Part shown: positions 1 through 11,621 of the stretch, piece after piece | Position numbering within the stretch: the stretch's first letter is position 1 | Layout of the letters: every line of letters begins with the position of its first letter | Source: Patagioenas fasciata | Taxonomy: Eukaryota > Chordata > Aves > Columbiformes > Columbidae | Direction of reading: 5' to 3' | Length of the DNA: 64,000 nucleotides | Assembly: GCF_037038585.1 (NCBI RefSeq) | Contig: NC_092520.1 | Coordinates: forward strand, 122,730,001 to 122,794,000 | Position numbers and translations under genes: made by a program | Notes under the pieces: generated by a model | Seen by the model: the letters and a program-made list of their open reading frames with translations, nothing else | Database searches by the model: none | Told to the model about the DNA's origin: nothing

Positions 1-1576
1 GGGCCAGTGTCACACTCAGCCTCTGAAATGACAGGTGAGTGCTGCAGTCTGTTTGGCCACTGGCCGCCCAAGAGTGGGGCTGTGTATCATTGTTATAGTT
101 TGTGTACACACATTTATTTGATACATGGGGCTTAAACTGATGTTTTTCTGCATCCCAATCAAATAACCTGATTATGAGGTTTTCTCTATCCTGTGGGAAT
201 GTGATGGGCACCTCTCTTTTTGACACATGGATGTTTTGGACTCAATTTCCACGGAGAGCAGCAAAAACATTCACTTCAGTCATTACCTTGATGGTACTTG
301 GTGGATTGCTGTCGGTCTGTGCTGGAGGAAGAGGAAGAAATCATGTGATTGTCATTGTTTTGTGCAGCCATAGGACACAAGGACTTTCTGCAGCACAGGA
401 TTTACTAAGACTTAGCTACAGCATGAGCACAAGCTGCGCAAAAGCACGAGCTAGTGTGAGATTAATCGGGGAAAGGGTTGAATCTCTGAGGGCTAAATAA
501 ATCTGATGGCTTTTGAAGATTTATCTTTTCTCTAGTTTAACACAGACTTATGTCACAAAGCACTGCTCATCGACCTTGATAAAATCTAGATGTGCAGCCT
601 TGTTTTGTTTTGTTTGTTTGTTTGTTTTGGGTTTTTGTTTGTTTGTTTTGTGGGTTTTGTCTTGTCTTTTTTTTTTTTTTAACTTAACTGAAATCAGTTT
701 TATGTGTGTCTCTTAAAAGTGGCTGTTCTTGTTTGCTTGGTCTCTGACTTTATTTCAGCTTTGTGGCTAATGCAGCCTTAATTCTGACTGGGATTGCTGG
801 CATTGGAGTGCAGAGGCATGACGTGTCACATGCCCAGTGTGCGCTGGGTGTTTGTGCACTTGGATTGGGTGGGTTTGGGCTTTCCTGGAAATTTCTCTCT
901 CTGCCCTGTAAGCAACTAAAGGGCAGGAGCTTGTTTGCATCATCTTTTCTCACAGCTTTATTTTTAGCTGCCTAGCTGGTTCTTGTTACGAGGTTGGTTG
1001 AGCTAGTGGTCACTCCTGAAATATTTCAGAGCTGAGCTTTCACTTTTGCCTAAGATAACGGGGGTTTTAAGCATACTTGTTTCACAACCTGACTGAAGGA
1101 AAGACGTCAGTCTTTCAATATTATGTCAAAGCTGCCAAGTTAGACAACTTACAGTATTTTAAAACATGACTGTACTGCCTTGACGCTGACATGAAATCAC
1201 CTATATACAGGACTAAAACAAGCTGTTTCTGCTTAAGCAAATACCACACTTTGTGTAAAAAGTGAAAGTAATAATGCATAATATACCATCCCTACATGAA
1301 TGGCTTTACTCACTGATGGAAAACGTAGCAGTCTGAATTGAAACCAAGACCTTGTGATTCACGTGAACACATGTGATCCTGGCTACTACGTGAGTCTTCC
1401 CCATCTGCATGTTTAATATGCAGAGACTATTTTATTAGCAGAATACCTCATACTCACGTGTGTTTAGAAAAAGTCCCAACCTATACTTGTATATGGGGAA
1501 CGGAGTCTGGCATGTGACTAAATGTGGGGTATGCTGAGCTATAAGTCCCTTCTTCCTACAACCCTCAGCCTCATTT
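1..1576. other. Intergenic, no gene recognised
   Basis: No exon-like reading frame with splice sites, no RNA gene and no recognisable transposon was seen. The only structure is a T-rich tract around 601-681. Confidence 0.5.
601..681. repeat. TTTG/T-rich low-complexity tract
   Basis: Irregular runs of TTTG and TTTTG units end in a run of T. This is simple sequence, possibly the decayed poly(A) of an old minus-strand retroposon. Confidence 0.75.
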
Positions 1577-1965
1577 GCTCAGGTGCTGTAACCAATAGAC
1601 TCATGCAGAAGTTTCCCCAGAAAAGTCTGCCCAGCTGGTCATGCAGGCATGAAAGTGCTCTGCAGGGCTGGTGGCACCCACAGATAAAAACAGTAAGTAG
1701 CCACAGCTGGGAGTCAAATCCAGTAGTTACTTTCCTTTGACCTCCCTGTTTTCCTTGCAAGCTCTTGCTAGTCCTGCCTGGTGAATGGAACCCTCTTGCC
1801 CTTTCATCACTTCTCTCTGCCAGGTAACATAGAGCTTTGTCACGGTTACCACACCACTGTGCTGGGTCTTTTGCAGGAGCAGATACCAGGCTCCTCACTT
1901 CACTAAAGGCTACCACATCTGAAGAGAAAACTGAGAGAGAAAAAAAAAAATGCAGGTGCTTGTTT
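1577..1965. repeat. Unidentified ~390-bp dispersed repeat, copy 1
   Basis: About 390 bases match 32877-33271 at high identity (roughly 90% by eye) in the same orientation, while flanks on both sides are unrelated. Shared landmarks are GCTCAGGTGCTGTAACC at the left edge and GCAGGTGCTTGTT after an A-run at the right edge. The minus strand is open through most of both copies. I do not recognise the family; a fragment of an endogenous retroviral element is possible but unproven. Confidence 0.75.
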
Positions 1966-4900
1966 GTAGTACAAGCACTCCATGGACTGGGTGCTCCCCT
2001 GCTAGTTCGGAAGCTTACAAGTCTGTGGGTCCAGCTGTGATTTACCAAGGCTGAGTTTATCATCACAGGAGGGAGCTGCACAGCAGTGGCCGAGGCACGT
2101 GTGGTGCAGGAGGCTGGAGGGGATAGCTGCCTCATTGTGTTGTGTTATTCCAGAAACAAAAAAATCAAGAGCCCCCAAATAATCCAGTTCAGTGGAGCAG
2201 CAAGAGGGCAGGTATCTCCCCCACTGGATGTAAGGAGGTTCCCGCCAGCTGGGATGCAAGCTGCCTTGTTATGCCTGCTGCCCATGGCTGTGCCTGTAGA
2301 CACCAGCTGCCTCCTTAGTAATGCTGTGTGCTGGTGAAGGGCTCTCCCACACCCCCACCCATGCCATGCTACACCAACCCCAGAGTGCTCAAGAAGCATC
2401 TTTACTTACTTTCCTTGTGGGAGTACCTTTTTCTTCTGATGGGAACACGCACTTTCCACCTAGTGTACGGAGAGACAGGTGGGCAGATTAGGTCTGGTGT
2501 TGGTTGGTCTTCACTCCCCACCACCAAACCCTGGGCACCTATGTTCACATAGGGAAGCCCCCCCCACCATTTTTTTGGGCAAGCTACTTCACACAGCTTC
2601 TCTGTCTTCTCAGCCTTTCCCCTGTCGGTACTCAGTAGGCAGCCCCAAGCAGGTATCCAGCCCTGCCTAGCAGGAGCAGGGGACTGCCCCAGGGGAGGAG
2701 AGACACAAATCACAGGTCCCACCCGACCGAGAGATGGCAGGGACAAGCAGGCAGCTGACAGCAGGCATTGTGGCATTTAGCCATTCCTGTGAAGTACAGC
2801 TTTTTTTTCCCCTGGGGCAGCCTGGCAGTAGCTCAGCAAAATTGGAGGTTTTGAGGAGCGATCAACCTTTCCGGACTTGTCTGTATTAAATACCTCCAAA
2901 TGGATGAGTGAGCAGTAAATATTGTGAAATGATATGAAAGAAAACAGCCCCATTCCTCCCCAAATTATTCAAATGAGACTATGCACCAGTCTGTCTCAGT
3001 GAAAATCAAAAGAAAAGTAAACACTGTGATTATATAACACAAACTGCAAACCCAAAGGTGAGTGCAAGGCTAGTGGACAGGCCAGCTCCTGACACATCTA
3101 AAAATAAACTTTCCTGTTTCAGGCAGAAAGCTATACTTCCAGGTCTAAATACTGAAATTGTTTGGCAAATTTAAGATCCTCTAAATTATGGCCAGAGTAC
3201 TCTGTTAAAAAGCTTTTTGATAATAGGAGCTAGGCTTGCTGAAGTGTGCACTGTTGCTTATAGCTTACAATTTTGTGCTTGTAAAATGCTTGTAGAGTAA
3301 TTTATATACATTGTACAATGTGGTATTGTTATTTATATGTTAGATATACATATATAATAAAATGTACTAATGTACTGTAAAGCTGCCAAGTTGTATGAAA
3401 TTGAGAAATACACCCAACTTGCTGGTGGAGATGCACTATGAGTCAGTGTCTAACTACATCTTTGCATGTTGTTTTTTTTTTTACCAGTACTGGAGGTAAG
3501 TAGATAATGTCACTATTCTTTGTTGCTGTCGATACTTTGCTTGCTAAACATGTGGTCTTAGATCTTAGTTACTTCATATACTACCCAAGTTTGGCAATTA
3601 GCATGAAATAATTTATTTGTGCATATGCCCCTGGTGGTTTTATGAGAGTAACAGGAATATTTGCAAATATTAGTGAACATCCGAATTTCATGTTTACGGA
3701 AGATTTTAGATCGCTTTCATTACAGCTGGGAATAAAGAGAAATCTAATCCTAACTCATTCCAGTTGGCCTACCTGGTTTTCTTTGAATTGTATATGTCAT
3801 TTTGCCCACACCGAGTATAAACTCTTCTAGCTTAGTTGGAGATGCCAATGTGAATATATCTTATGTATATTTATAACACACATAGTTCACAATAGAAGTA
3901 TATTATAACTGTCAGATGCCATGATTTTGCTATAAGTATTGTTGCTTTCTGATAATCTATTTATTCAAATTTTTTTTGTTTATGTTCAGTTGGCTTCTGA
4001 TTTTTCTCACTTAGGAGGAAAGTTTGTTGGGCTTGGATAGCTCTTCTCTTGAACTGTCATAAAATAAATAGCATAGACTTCTGTAGCAAGTTAGACCTGT
4101 AAACTGCTGTACAATCCTTAGATAAAGTCTTATTTAGTCAATAATGTATAATCCTATGGGAAATATGTTGCATGGCCTGAGGATTGAAAGCATTTTTTAG
4201 CATCTGCATCTGTACTACAGACATGCTGGCTCCTTTGAGGCAGGTTCCCAGCAGCTATAGCAGGAAAACCTGACTTGCATATTGTTGAAGGGGTTTTGGG
4301 GGTGTTGCCTCTTATTGTGTTGTTTGTGTGGTTTTTTTGAGGCAATTATAAGTACAGCTTTATCAGTGAAAATGCTGGGAAATAGTTCTGGCTAACAGTC
4401 TCAAAAGAAGAGAAAAGTGACTCAACTATTCAAATAAAAAAACAGTGACAGAATTAACTTTCTTTGTTTCCATAGTTTCACTTTTCTGTTTGCAGAGCAG
4501 CAATATGAGCTGTTGTACAGAGGCTTGGGAAGTGGTCAAGCCAAATAAAGTGTTGCTAAAAGCTCTCCAGATAGAAGAGATGAAGTGGTAGGCTTGGGGA
4601 TATATAGGAAGAAGAAAAGAGGGTCAAGAAAGTGAATACAGAGGAGGCAACAGGGTGTATGGACAAACGATGGGGTCTGAAACCGTTCAGCACCAGGTTG
4701 CAACATTTTCTCCCAGCAGCTGCCATATCAAGCCACCTGTTCTTAAGAGCTTGAATTTGTGTTAGGTCTGTTTTGCTCACCTGAAGCTACAGTTACCTTC
4801 AGTCTGATTTTACTTCAAACTCATTTGCCAAAGTGCCAAGAGATAAGGTGGTGGATGGCCTTTCTGTCCCCAGAGGGGACTTTCTGGGCAGAGGTAGTGA

Positions 4901-5172
4901 GATGCTGCTGATATGGTCATGCACACATCCACTGAGCCACCTTCATAAGGAGTGATGCCAGCCTTGTCTGTTTCAGAAATATGATTCTCCTCTGACCTGC
5001 TGCGGGACATGACAGCACCAGTCTTCAGGAGCTAGGACTTCGGTGGGTAGCTACTGCAGCTGTTATCTCCATCTAACTTGTTCTCCCTCAATAAGAGGTT
5101 ACTGGTCCAGAAATAGTTTTGCTCGTACCCGGCTCCTTAAACCAACTACCTCTAACACTAAACTGCCAAACC

Positions 5173-5208
<36 letters not shown>

Positions 5209-8200
5209 AAAGAGAAAGAGAGGGGATTTTCCTCTCTGTGCACCTTCAAGGAAATAATCTGTCCACACAGTGGTTTTTTTGATGTTTCTACTAGGAGAGG
5301 TGTTACAGGAGAGCCCTGATGACCGTCCCTTGGATGTACAAAGGCACAGACTGAGAGCTAGGACAGTATTTAGCAGACATAAGGTTGTGACACAAACACC
5401 TGGCAAAACAATGGCCAGAGGGGCTGGATGCCTGGGTGGGATAGCATCCAACACCTGCTACTCTGAAGTGGTGTTGCCTTTTCTAGGTGTCTTTTCCTAT
5501 GGCTGTGGTTAGCCAGGCCAGGCAAACACAGCTGCATACCATGACACAGCAAGCCTGGAGGGTGAGAGAGGCACATGAAGCTATGGCACCATGGTGGCAT
5601 GCCCCAGACGGGCCAGCCCTGGGCACCCTGTGCAGCATCACTAGCTGTGATGCTGGTTCTCACCTGCTTGTGTCTGGGATCTGCCTCTCATCTTCCCCCA
5701 CCTCATCATACTTAGGCACATGGAGTCAGGCTCTCCCCTTGAAAATCTCAGGTTGCTCTAAGATAAGATGTGAGCTGCTTCTTTCCCAGAACAAACCTCC
5801 CTCTGTTCACTTTAGTGAAAGAAGTCTTTCCTTGAGCCAACCAGTTCTGCTGTGTGTATGTGTGATCATTGTTATTTAAAAATTTCCATTGATGTGACTT
5901 TATATCTCTGCTTTGTAATGTCCTGCTTCAAGAGCCAAAGTTTCCCTGTATGCCCTGTTTGGATCGAATAAACTCAGAAATATCCAGGTGCTTTACTATT
6001 TCCAGGTAAAAAGGATATTTTTAGTACAATTTCCCCCCCTTTCCATGGGTGATATTAAAGAGTGCTGTGCTGAAAAGTGGTTGAATCCTGCTGGAAACCC
6101 TCACTGCAGGGAGGGCAGCGATGGCAGCTTGTTGGCCATAGCAGCGTGGCACATGGGTCAGTGCCCAACAGTGCTTGTGGTCCCTGCACTGAGCATCTCC
6201 AGCACGGATGGTGCAAGAAGGCAACCTGCCTGTCCTAGGTGACTCCTGTTGTGTGTCCTCCTCTGTCTTCACAGCTCCATAGGAGACAATCTGTTACGAC
6301 CCACTGTTGTACATAACTACAGTATTTATATGTATACCATTTCAATATAATTTAATCTATTTACATACAATGTATATAAAAGATTGCCCTTATGAGACAC
6401 AATGCAACAGACAAAGTCAGCAAGATGAAACTTTAAGTGCAGTTTTCTTTCCTGGAAACCTGGAGCAGATGACAAGTATTCTGTTCCTTGTGCTCCTCTT
6501 CTGTAACACCCTTGCTCCCTTCAGCAAACCCTCAGTACTAAGAGCCTAGGGATGAAGTCATCTCCCTAAAAAACACCTTGAGGCAATACTCTTTGACATA
6601 CTAAGAATGACATTGTTCTTCTTAATTTGCTTGCTACCTAACCTTTGTTTAATCAAGAGGCTCCTCACGATATCTTACATGGTCCCTTAAGGTTGACTCA
6701 TTGCAGGTATAATTTGATCCTATATTTAATCAAATCACTCAGCCCTCTTGTTTAGTAATTAAATATAAAATGATATTGAACCTACCTTATGTTTGGTAGG
6801 CAGTTTCCCATCCTTCCACTGGATCTCTGCACCCTTGGGTAGCCAATTTTGGTGTGGCTTCCCCGCTGGCTGAATTGTTTTCTGCACTGGCTATGTTACA
6901 GATCAAAACTCAGTGATCAAACAGGCTTACTATCTCTCACACCGTAAGCACATGCAGCACCCAGATACTGTGCATCTAAAAAAAAACCCAACAAAAATAG
7001 CTACCACAGCAGACAACCACGGATGAGTGGGAGAGGAGGGATGCAAGAGTGACGTGGCTTCCTGGGGCACTGGGGCCTGCAAGGGTGTGCTGCTGCTGGT
7101 GACCTCCACAAAGATGCTAGTGGGTTGCAGCATGGACTCCCTCTAGGATCCCCTGACTGAAATAGCGACTTGGGGTGCTCTCGGCAAGAGGAAACCACAT
7201 GCTTAGCCATGTCGCTTTTCTGAGAAATGGTGTGACAAACTGAATGGTAAAAAACAAACTGTTCAAACCCCAACGAAGCACAGCATTTGCTACTGAATCT
7301 TTCCAATGCAATCTATTTTTGCTTCTTCCTCTGCTTCTTGTCTTTTTTTATCCCTTTTTCTTCCTCCTGAGCTACGAGGAAAAAGAAAAATAGAAGAACC
7401 AGAAATACAATTTGCAGGACTGATGGTTCAGAGAGTGTGTTTTAATTCCCAAATTGTAACTGCAGTACGTTGCTGAAAAAGAAGAAGAAGAAAAAAATCT
7501 CTCTAAGACTTCAAGTGTCTGCAACAATTACATCTAAACACAGATGTGAGAAGTGATGGGTGCTTAACCCGACAGTTTCACAACATGTACTGTCCCCCAG
7601 TAACATGCAGTTTTGCAGACAGATGTACAGCACCAAGAGCTAGGTCTCAGCTCAGCAGTTCCCTTCCTTTGTTTCTCTTTTTCACTTTTCTAGGCAGTCC
7701 CACATCAGATTTCAGCACTGACAGCTGTAATTTGCAGTCTTTTGGCAGTGTGGTAGTGGAGGGAGGGAGCCCATTTTGGGAAGAGATCACAAATCCAGTG
7801 TCTCCAAGTCAAACATGACTAAGGTTAAACATCTGTGGCTCCATACCAACTGCCCTTGTGCCAGCTGATCTAAAACTTGTGCAAAAATATGAAATTTATT
7901 AACTGTGCCCAAACAAGCATCACTTGACTCTGCGGCATCCTTTGGCTGCTGACTGTGGGTCCTGCCACAGCCACCCTCATGCAGCGACACAGGCTGGATT
8001 GTGCCTTGGTAGGTGCATCTATTGTCTTTACCCCAGTGTATTGCAGCTCTCCAGGTCCAGCTGAGATGTAAAGGGATTTGCAGTATGCAGACACTGCTTA
8101 TGAGTAGGTTGTAAAGTGTAAGTTAAATTGTGTTTGGCAAGAAGCTTCCCAATAGTGGTACCCTCTACTAGTACTGATGGACAGATCTCCAAAAGACACT

Positions 8201-8354
8201 AAAATTCAACAGTGAATGAAATAATCTCCATCTCTTTTGCTCTCTTTACAGGCAATGCCTTGAGAGGTGACACTGAATCCTGCTGACAAAGTAGGCAGCT
8301 ACCGGCTTGTTGACTTGGGTTTGGATGACTGAAAAAAACCCAGCATTTTTAGAC
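1966..8354. other. Intergenic, no gene recognised
   Basis: The open frames here are short, overlap one another on both strands and lack domain similarity or paired splice sites. Apart from a 32-base A-run there is nothing I can name. Confidence 0.5.
5175..5206. repeat. Poly(A) tract of 32 bases
   Basis: An uninterrupted run of 32 A is followed by AG-rich sequence. It may be the tail of a retroposed sequence or a simple mononucleotide repeat; no body was recognised upstream. Confidence 0.85.
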
Positions 8355-8690
8355 TGATTCACAGAACCACAGAATGCTAGGTATTGGAAGGGACCTCAAA
8401 AGATCATCTAGTCCAATCCCCCCACTGGAGCAGGAACACCTAGATGAGGATACACAGGAATGTGTCCAGGTGGGTTTTGAATGTGTCCAGAGGAGACTCC
8501 ACAACCCCCCTGGGCAGCCTGTTCCAGTGTTCTGTCACCCTCACTGAGAAGAAGTTTTTTCTCATATATAAGTGGAACCTCCTGTGTTCCAGTTTGTACC
8601 CATTGCCCCTTGTCCTATCATTGGTTGTCACCAAGAAGAGCCTGGCTCCATCCTCCTGACACTCACCCTTTCCATATTTATAATGATTTA
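8355..8690 (-). mobile_element. CR1 LINE 3' fragment
   Basis: Minus-strand, 5'-truncated CR1 (chicken repeat 1) non-LTR retrotransposon. On the + strand it begins with the CR1 3' end (ACAGAATGCTAGGTATTGGA, then GGGACCT and GATCATCTAGTCCAA). It then carries the end of the reverse-transcriptase ORF, with the minus-strand peptide reading [20 protein letters not shown]. It is a dead fragment and places the window in a bird or reptile. Confidence 0.92.
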
Positions 8691-11475
8691 TGTGATTGCA
8701 GGAAAAAAATCTACGATTCTGCCTGAGTAGCTCCAGTCGGCAACATTTTCCAGAAGTTTAGCTATGTGATTTATCAATATTATTAGTCACTTAAGCTGTG
8801 TGGAAATGTTGTCATTTAGTTAGTGACTGTGTGCAATTAATTCTCATATGTCCTTTTTTTGATTTACTGGGAACTGGAGTGATCATCCTAGTGCAGAAGA
8901 AATGAAGGGAAGAATGTGACTCACTATTTTTCAAGCAGTGGTTGCAGAACTATCTTCTGCCTAATTTACTCACAAGCTTTTGCTGTGTTTTGCAAAGTGC
9001 CTGAAGTTCAGGTGTTACATGCAGTTCTCAGAAATGAAACTACTGTGCAGCTGAAGCATGACAGTATGAGATCTGACTGACAAGAAAGGAGGAGGTCTGT
9101 AATCTCCCAAAAGTCTACGCAAACGCATCAGGAAATGTCTGAAAAAACAGACTTAAAGATATACTTACAAAACTGAAAGAAGTGGTGGTATTAATTAATG
9201 GACTTCACATTCCTGCATGCCTTGTGTCTAAAGTAATGAATCAACTGCTGATGTTGGCTGGGCTCTGAAGGAAATGGGGTCAGAAAGACGCTGTAGCAGT
9301 CAAACACACATGAAGATACACAACATGTGGGCTGGGAGTGAGGTCCCCACATGCCTGGGGTGTCAGGAGCTGTCAGGGAAACGTCAGAACCTGGAAGGAG
9401 CAGCCAACAGATGCAGCTCTTTGTCACCAGATAGGGAATACTGCGAACATTTTAAAGTCAACACATATTTTGAACCTCAGTAGCCATCTCTATCCTTTGC
9501 CTGGCTGTTGCTAAGACTGAAGGTTTGGTCTCTATCAAAAGGTATAGCAGCACCCAGTTTTCAGGGCTGTTTGGAAAAGGCTTTTGGAACATGGCAATGT
9601 TTCTGGCAGAAAATAAAATGGTTAAAACTGACAAGGATATTTCCTATGAATAGAAAAATGCATCAACGGGGCTTGCAGTTCTGTTTTAAATCAAGTGCAG
9701 TTCCTCTTGTTATCACTAAGTGGTGAAGTTCAGCTATGACGACTTCAGTAAAAGTGCCTGCTAGCTCATGGAAAGTTCTTCATTTAAGGTTTTGTTTCAA
9801 AATCGCAACAGAACTAATGTGAGGACACCAGCAAAGCCTGAAGTGAATCTTTGCATCCCTGCATAGGTCACTTGCACCCTGCTAGGAGGCTTCGGTGAAA
9901 AAGGACGTAGTTCCAGCAAATCTTCAATGTCTTTTGCAGTTTTGGAAGTTCTGAGAAGCTGACAATCAGAAATCAAATGTTTACTTGTGAATCTCCATTC
10001 CAAGGCTGGCAGTTTTCCCCTCTGACTTGGTCCAAGGCCTTGTTCCACAGCCTGTTGGAGCTACATGCATTACTTAATAGCTGTATGACAGTCTGGCAAA
10101 CCCCACAACAATCATTTTTACTGATTTCGCTTTTTAGTCAGTCAAGAGTGCCCTTCCAGAAATCTTGCAGTAAAATGAAACTATGAAAATAACTCAAGGA
10201 AAAGAAAATGAGATGTGACACCTCAAAGGAAGAAGACAATAGCATGAAGCAATCACAGTTTGCACAGTGACAGGAATTAATTATTGAACCTACTAAAAAG
10301 CACATCCAAAATGTTTCTTTAGAGGAATACTGATCATTGAGCTGTTTCTATTTTCAAATAATTAATTATCAGTTGGAAGGAAAGAACTGTGTATGTGTAG
10401 GCATGTCTGAGAATTGCTTTGTTGCATTATGATTTGGGCCTGATGGCTTCCCTCAACTTATCTGCGTGATTCAAAGTTAATCTGTAAAGCAATTCGACTA
10501 AAAGTATTTTTTTATGCACTCCTAGTCATTTGGAGTAGTGAGAATTTGCAGAAATGTAAGCCACATGATCAGAAAGCAGAAACATGAAACCCAGTTTACC
10601 AGTACAAGTTAGATTCGCAAATCAGGTCTTGCTGGCTGTGGTTGGCCCACTGGTCTGTGTGTGAGCAACACGCGGACTGAGGGTTTTCTTGGTTTCAGCA
10701 ATGTGATCACAGCTGGCAGAAAAAGAGAAAAGCAAGCGTAAAAATGACAAAGCAAAAAAGCGTAAAAACAGTGACTCAGACCCGCTGCATGAGCTGTTTT
10801 TATTTAATCTCAGGTGAGGGCAGAGAGGAAGGGTTGTGCTTCCGGGACAGCAGCTCTGTCTTTCTGAAGGACAGGGCTGGGAAAGAAGCACAGACCTGCA
10901 GAGACGGAAGCAACCTCAGTGGAGGAGAGGGAAAATCAAGGTTCTGCATTTTCCCGAAGGCAACATGTGAACTAGGCCCTCGGTTGGGCACTTGTCTGGT
11001 TTTGGTCTCCTTACCTGGAAAATTAGTTGTGTTACAGCAGCTCCTGGCTCTCTGCTGGTTTACACATGGAGTGCAGATCCCTAACTGGGTCCTTTGTGTT
11101 ACATATTGGGGACATTTGTACTACTCATTGCAGCACGACTATTGAGCTGAGTTCCTTTCCCTGAGCTCAGATCAGGACCAGGGTGGCCATTCCTTCTGCC
11201 CCCCACAGATATTGCGTGTAAGCTCAGGTCCAATCTGGCCTTGTATTTAGGCACTTTCAAAAGTCTAACCTCAAGTAAAAGGCACTTGTGAAAAACCCAA
11301 CCTTGTAAACCTTGTAACCCTCGTTACTGCTGTCTGTCTAGCAGCCCAGCTGGGAAATCTTTGGTTTCTGGCTCTGACATTTGTTGTCATATCATCTGAA
11401 ATTTTTTGTTATTCAGCTGAGTGCCAGTGGGGCAGAAGGTTTTTACGAGATGCCTCTTACCGTATCTACTGGGAC
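8691..11475. other. Upstream flank of gene A, no gene recognised
   Basis: No convincing exon was seen. The frame near 10744-11145 has no domain similarity and no flanking splice sites. This stretch would hold distal regulatory sequence of gene A, which I cannot resolve by eye. Confidence 0.5.
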
Positions 11476-11488
11476 GGGGAATGTCCCC
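11476..11488. promoter_or_regulatory. NF-kB-like GGGGA-ATG-TCCCC element
   Basis: Five-base inverted arms GGGGA/TCCCC flank a three-base centre, 16 bases upstream of the TATA box of gene A. The arms resemble kappa-B half sites, although the centre does not fit the strict decamer. Function is inferred only from placement in an immune-gene promoter. Confidence 0.35.
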
Positions 11489-11504
11489 AGAGTAAGAGCG
11501 CAGT

Positions 11505-11513
11505 GTATAAAAA
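11505..11513 (+). promoter_or_regulatory. TATA box of gene A
   Basis: TATAAAAAA lies 60-68 bases before the ATG at 11573. With usual spacing, transcription would begin near 11535-11545, giving a 5' leader of roughly 30 bases. The first exon would then carry both a short 5' UTR and the signal peptide start. Confidence 0.65.
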
Positions 11514-11572
11514 AGGGGAAGCCACGCTCAATGGATCAGTTACTCTCTCATCTCGTTGAGCACACAGCTGAG

Positions 11573-11621
11573 ATGACAGTTGCTTGTCTGCTTCTCTCCA
11601 GCATCTGGACCATTGTGTCAG
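11573..11621 (+). CDS. Gene A exon 1, signal peptide
   Basis: [17 protein letters not shown] is a compact hydrophobic leader. The exon ends TCAG|GTAATT in phase 1. This ATG is chosen because it immediately precedes the hydrophobic stretch and sits at the right distance from the TATA box. An upstream in-frame ATG at 11531 would add residues before the leader. Confidence 0.8.

Noticed and set aside
1539-2135. 198-codon open frame on the minus strand
   Set aside because: Over half of it lies in the dispersed repeat shared with 32877-33271. The rest has no domain similarity, and no splice-site pair supports an exon.
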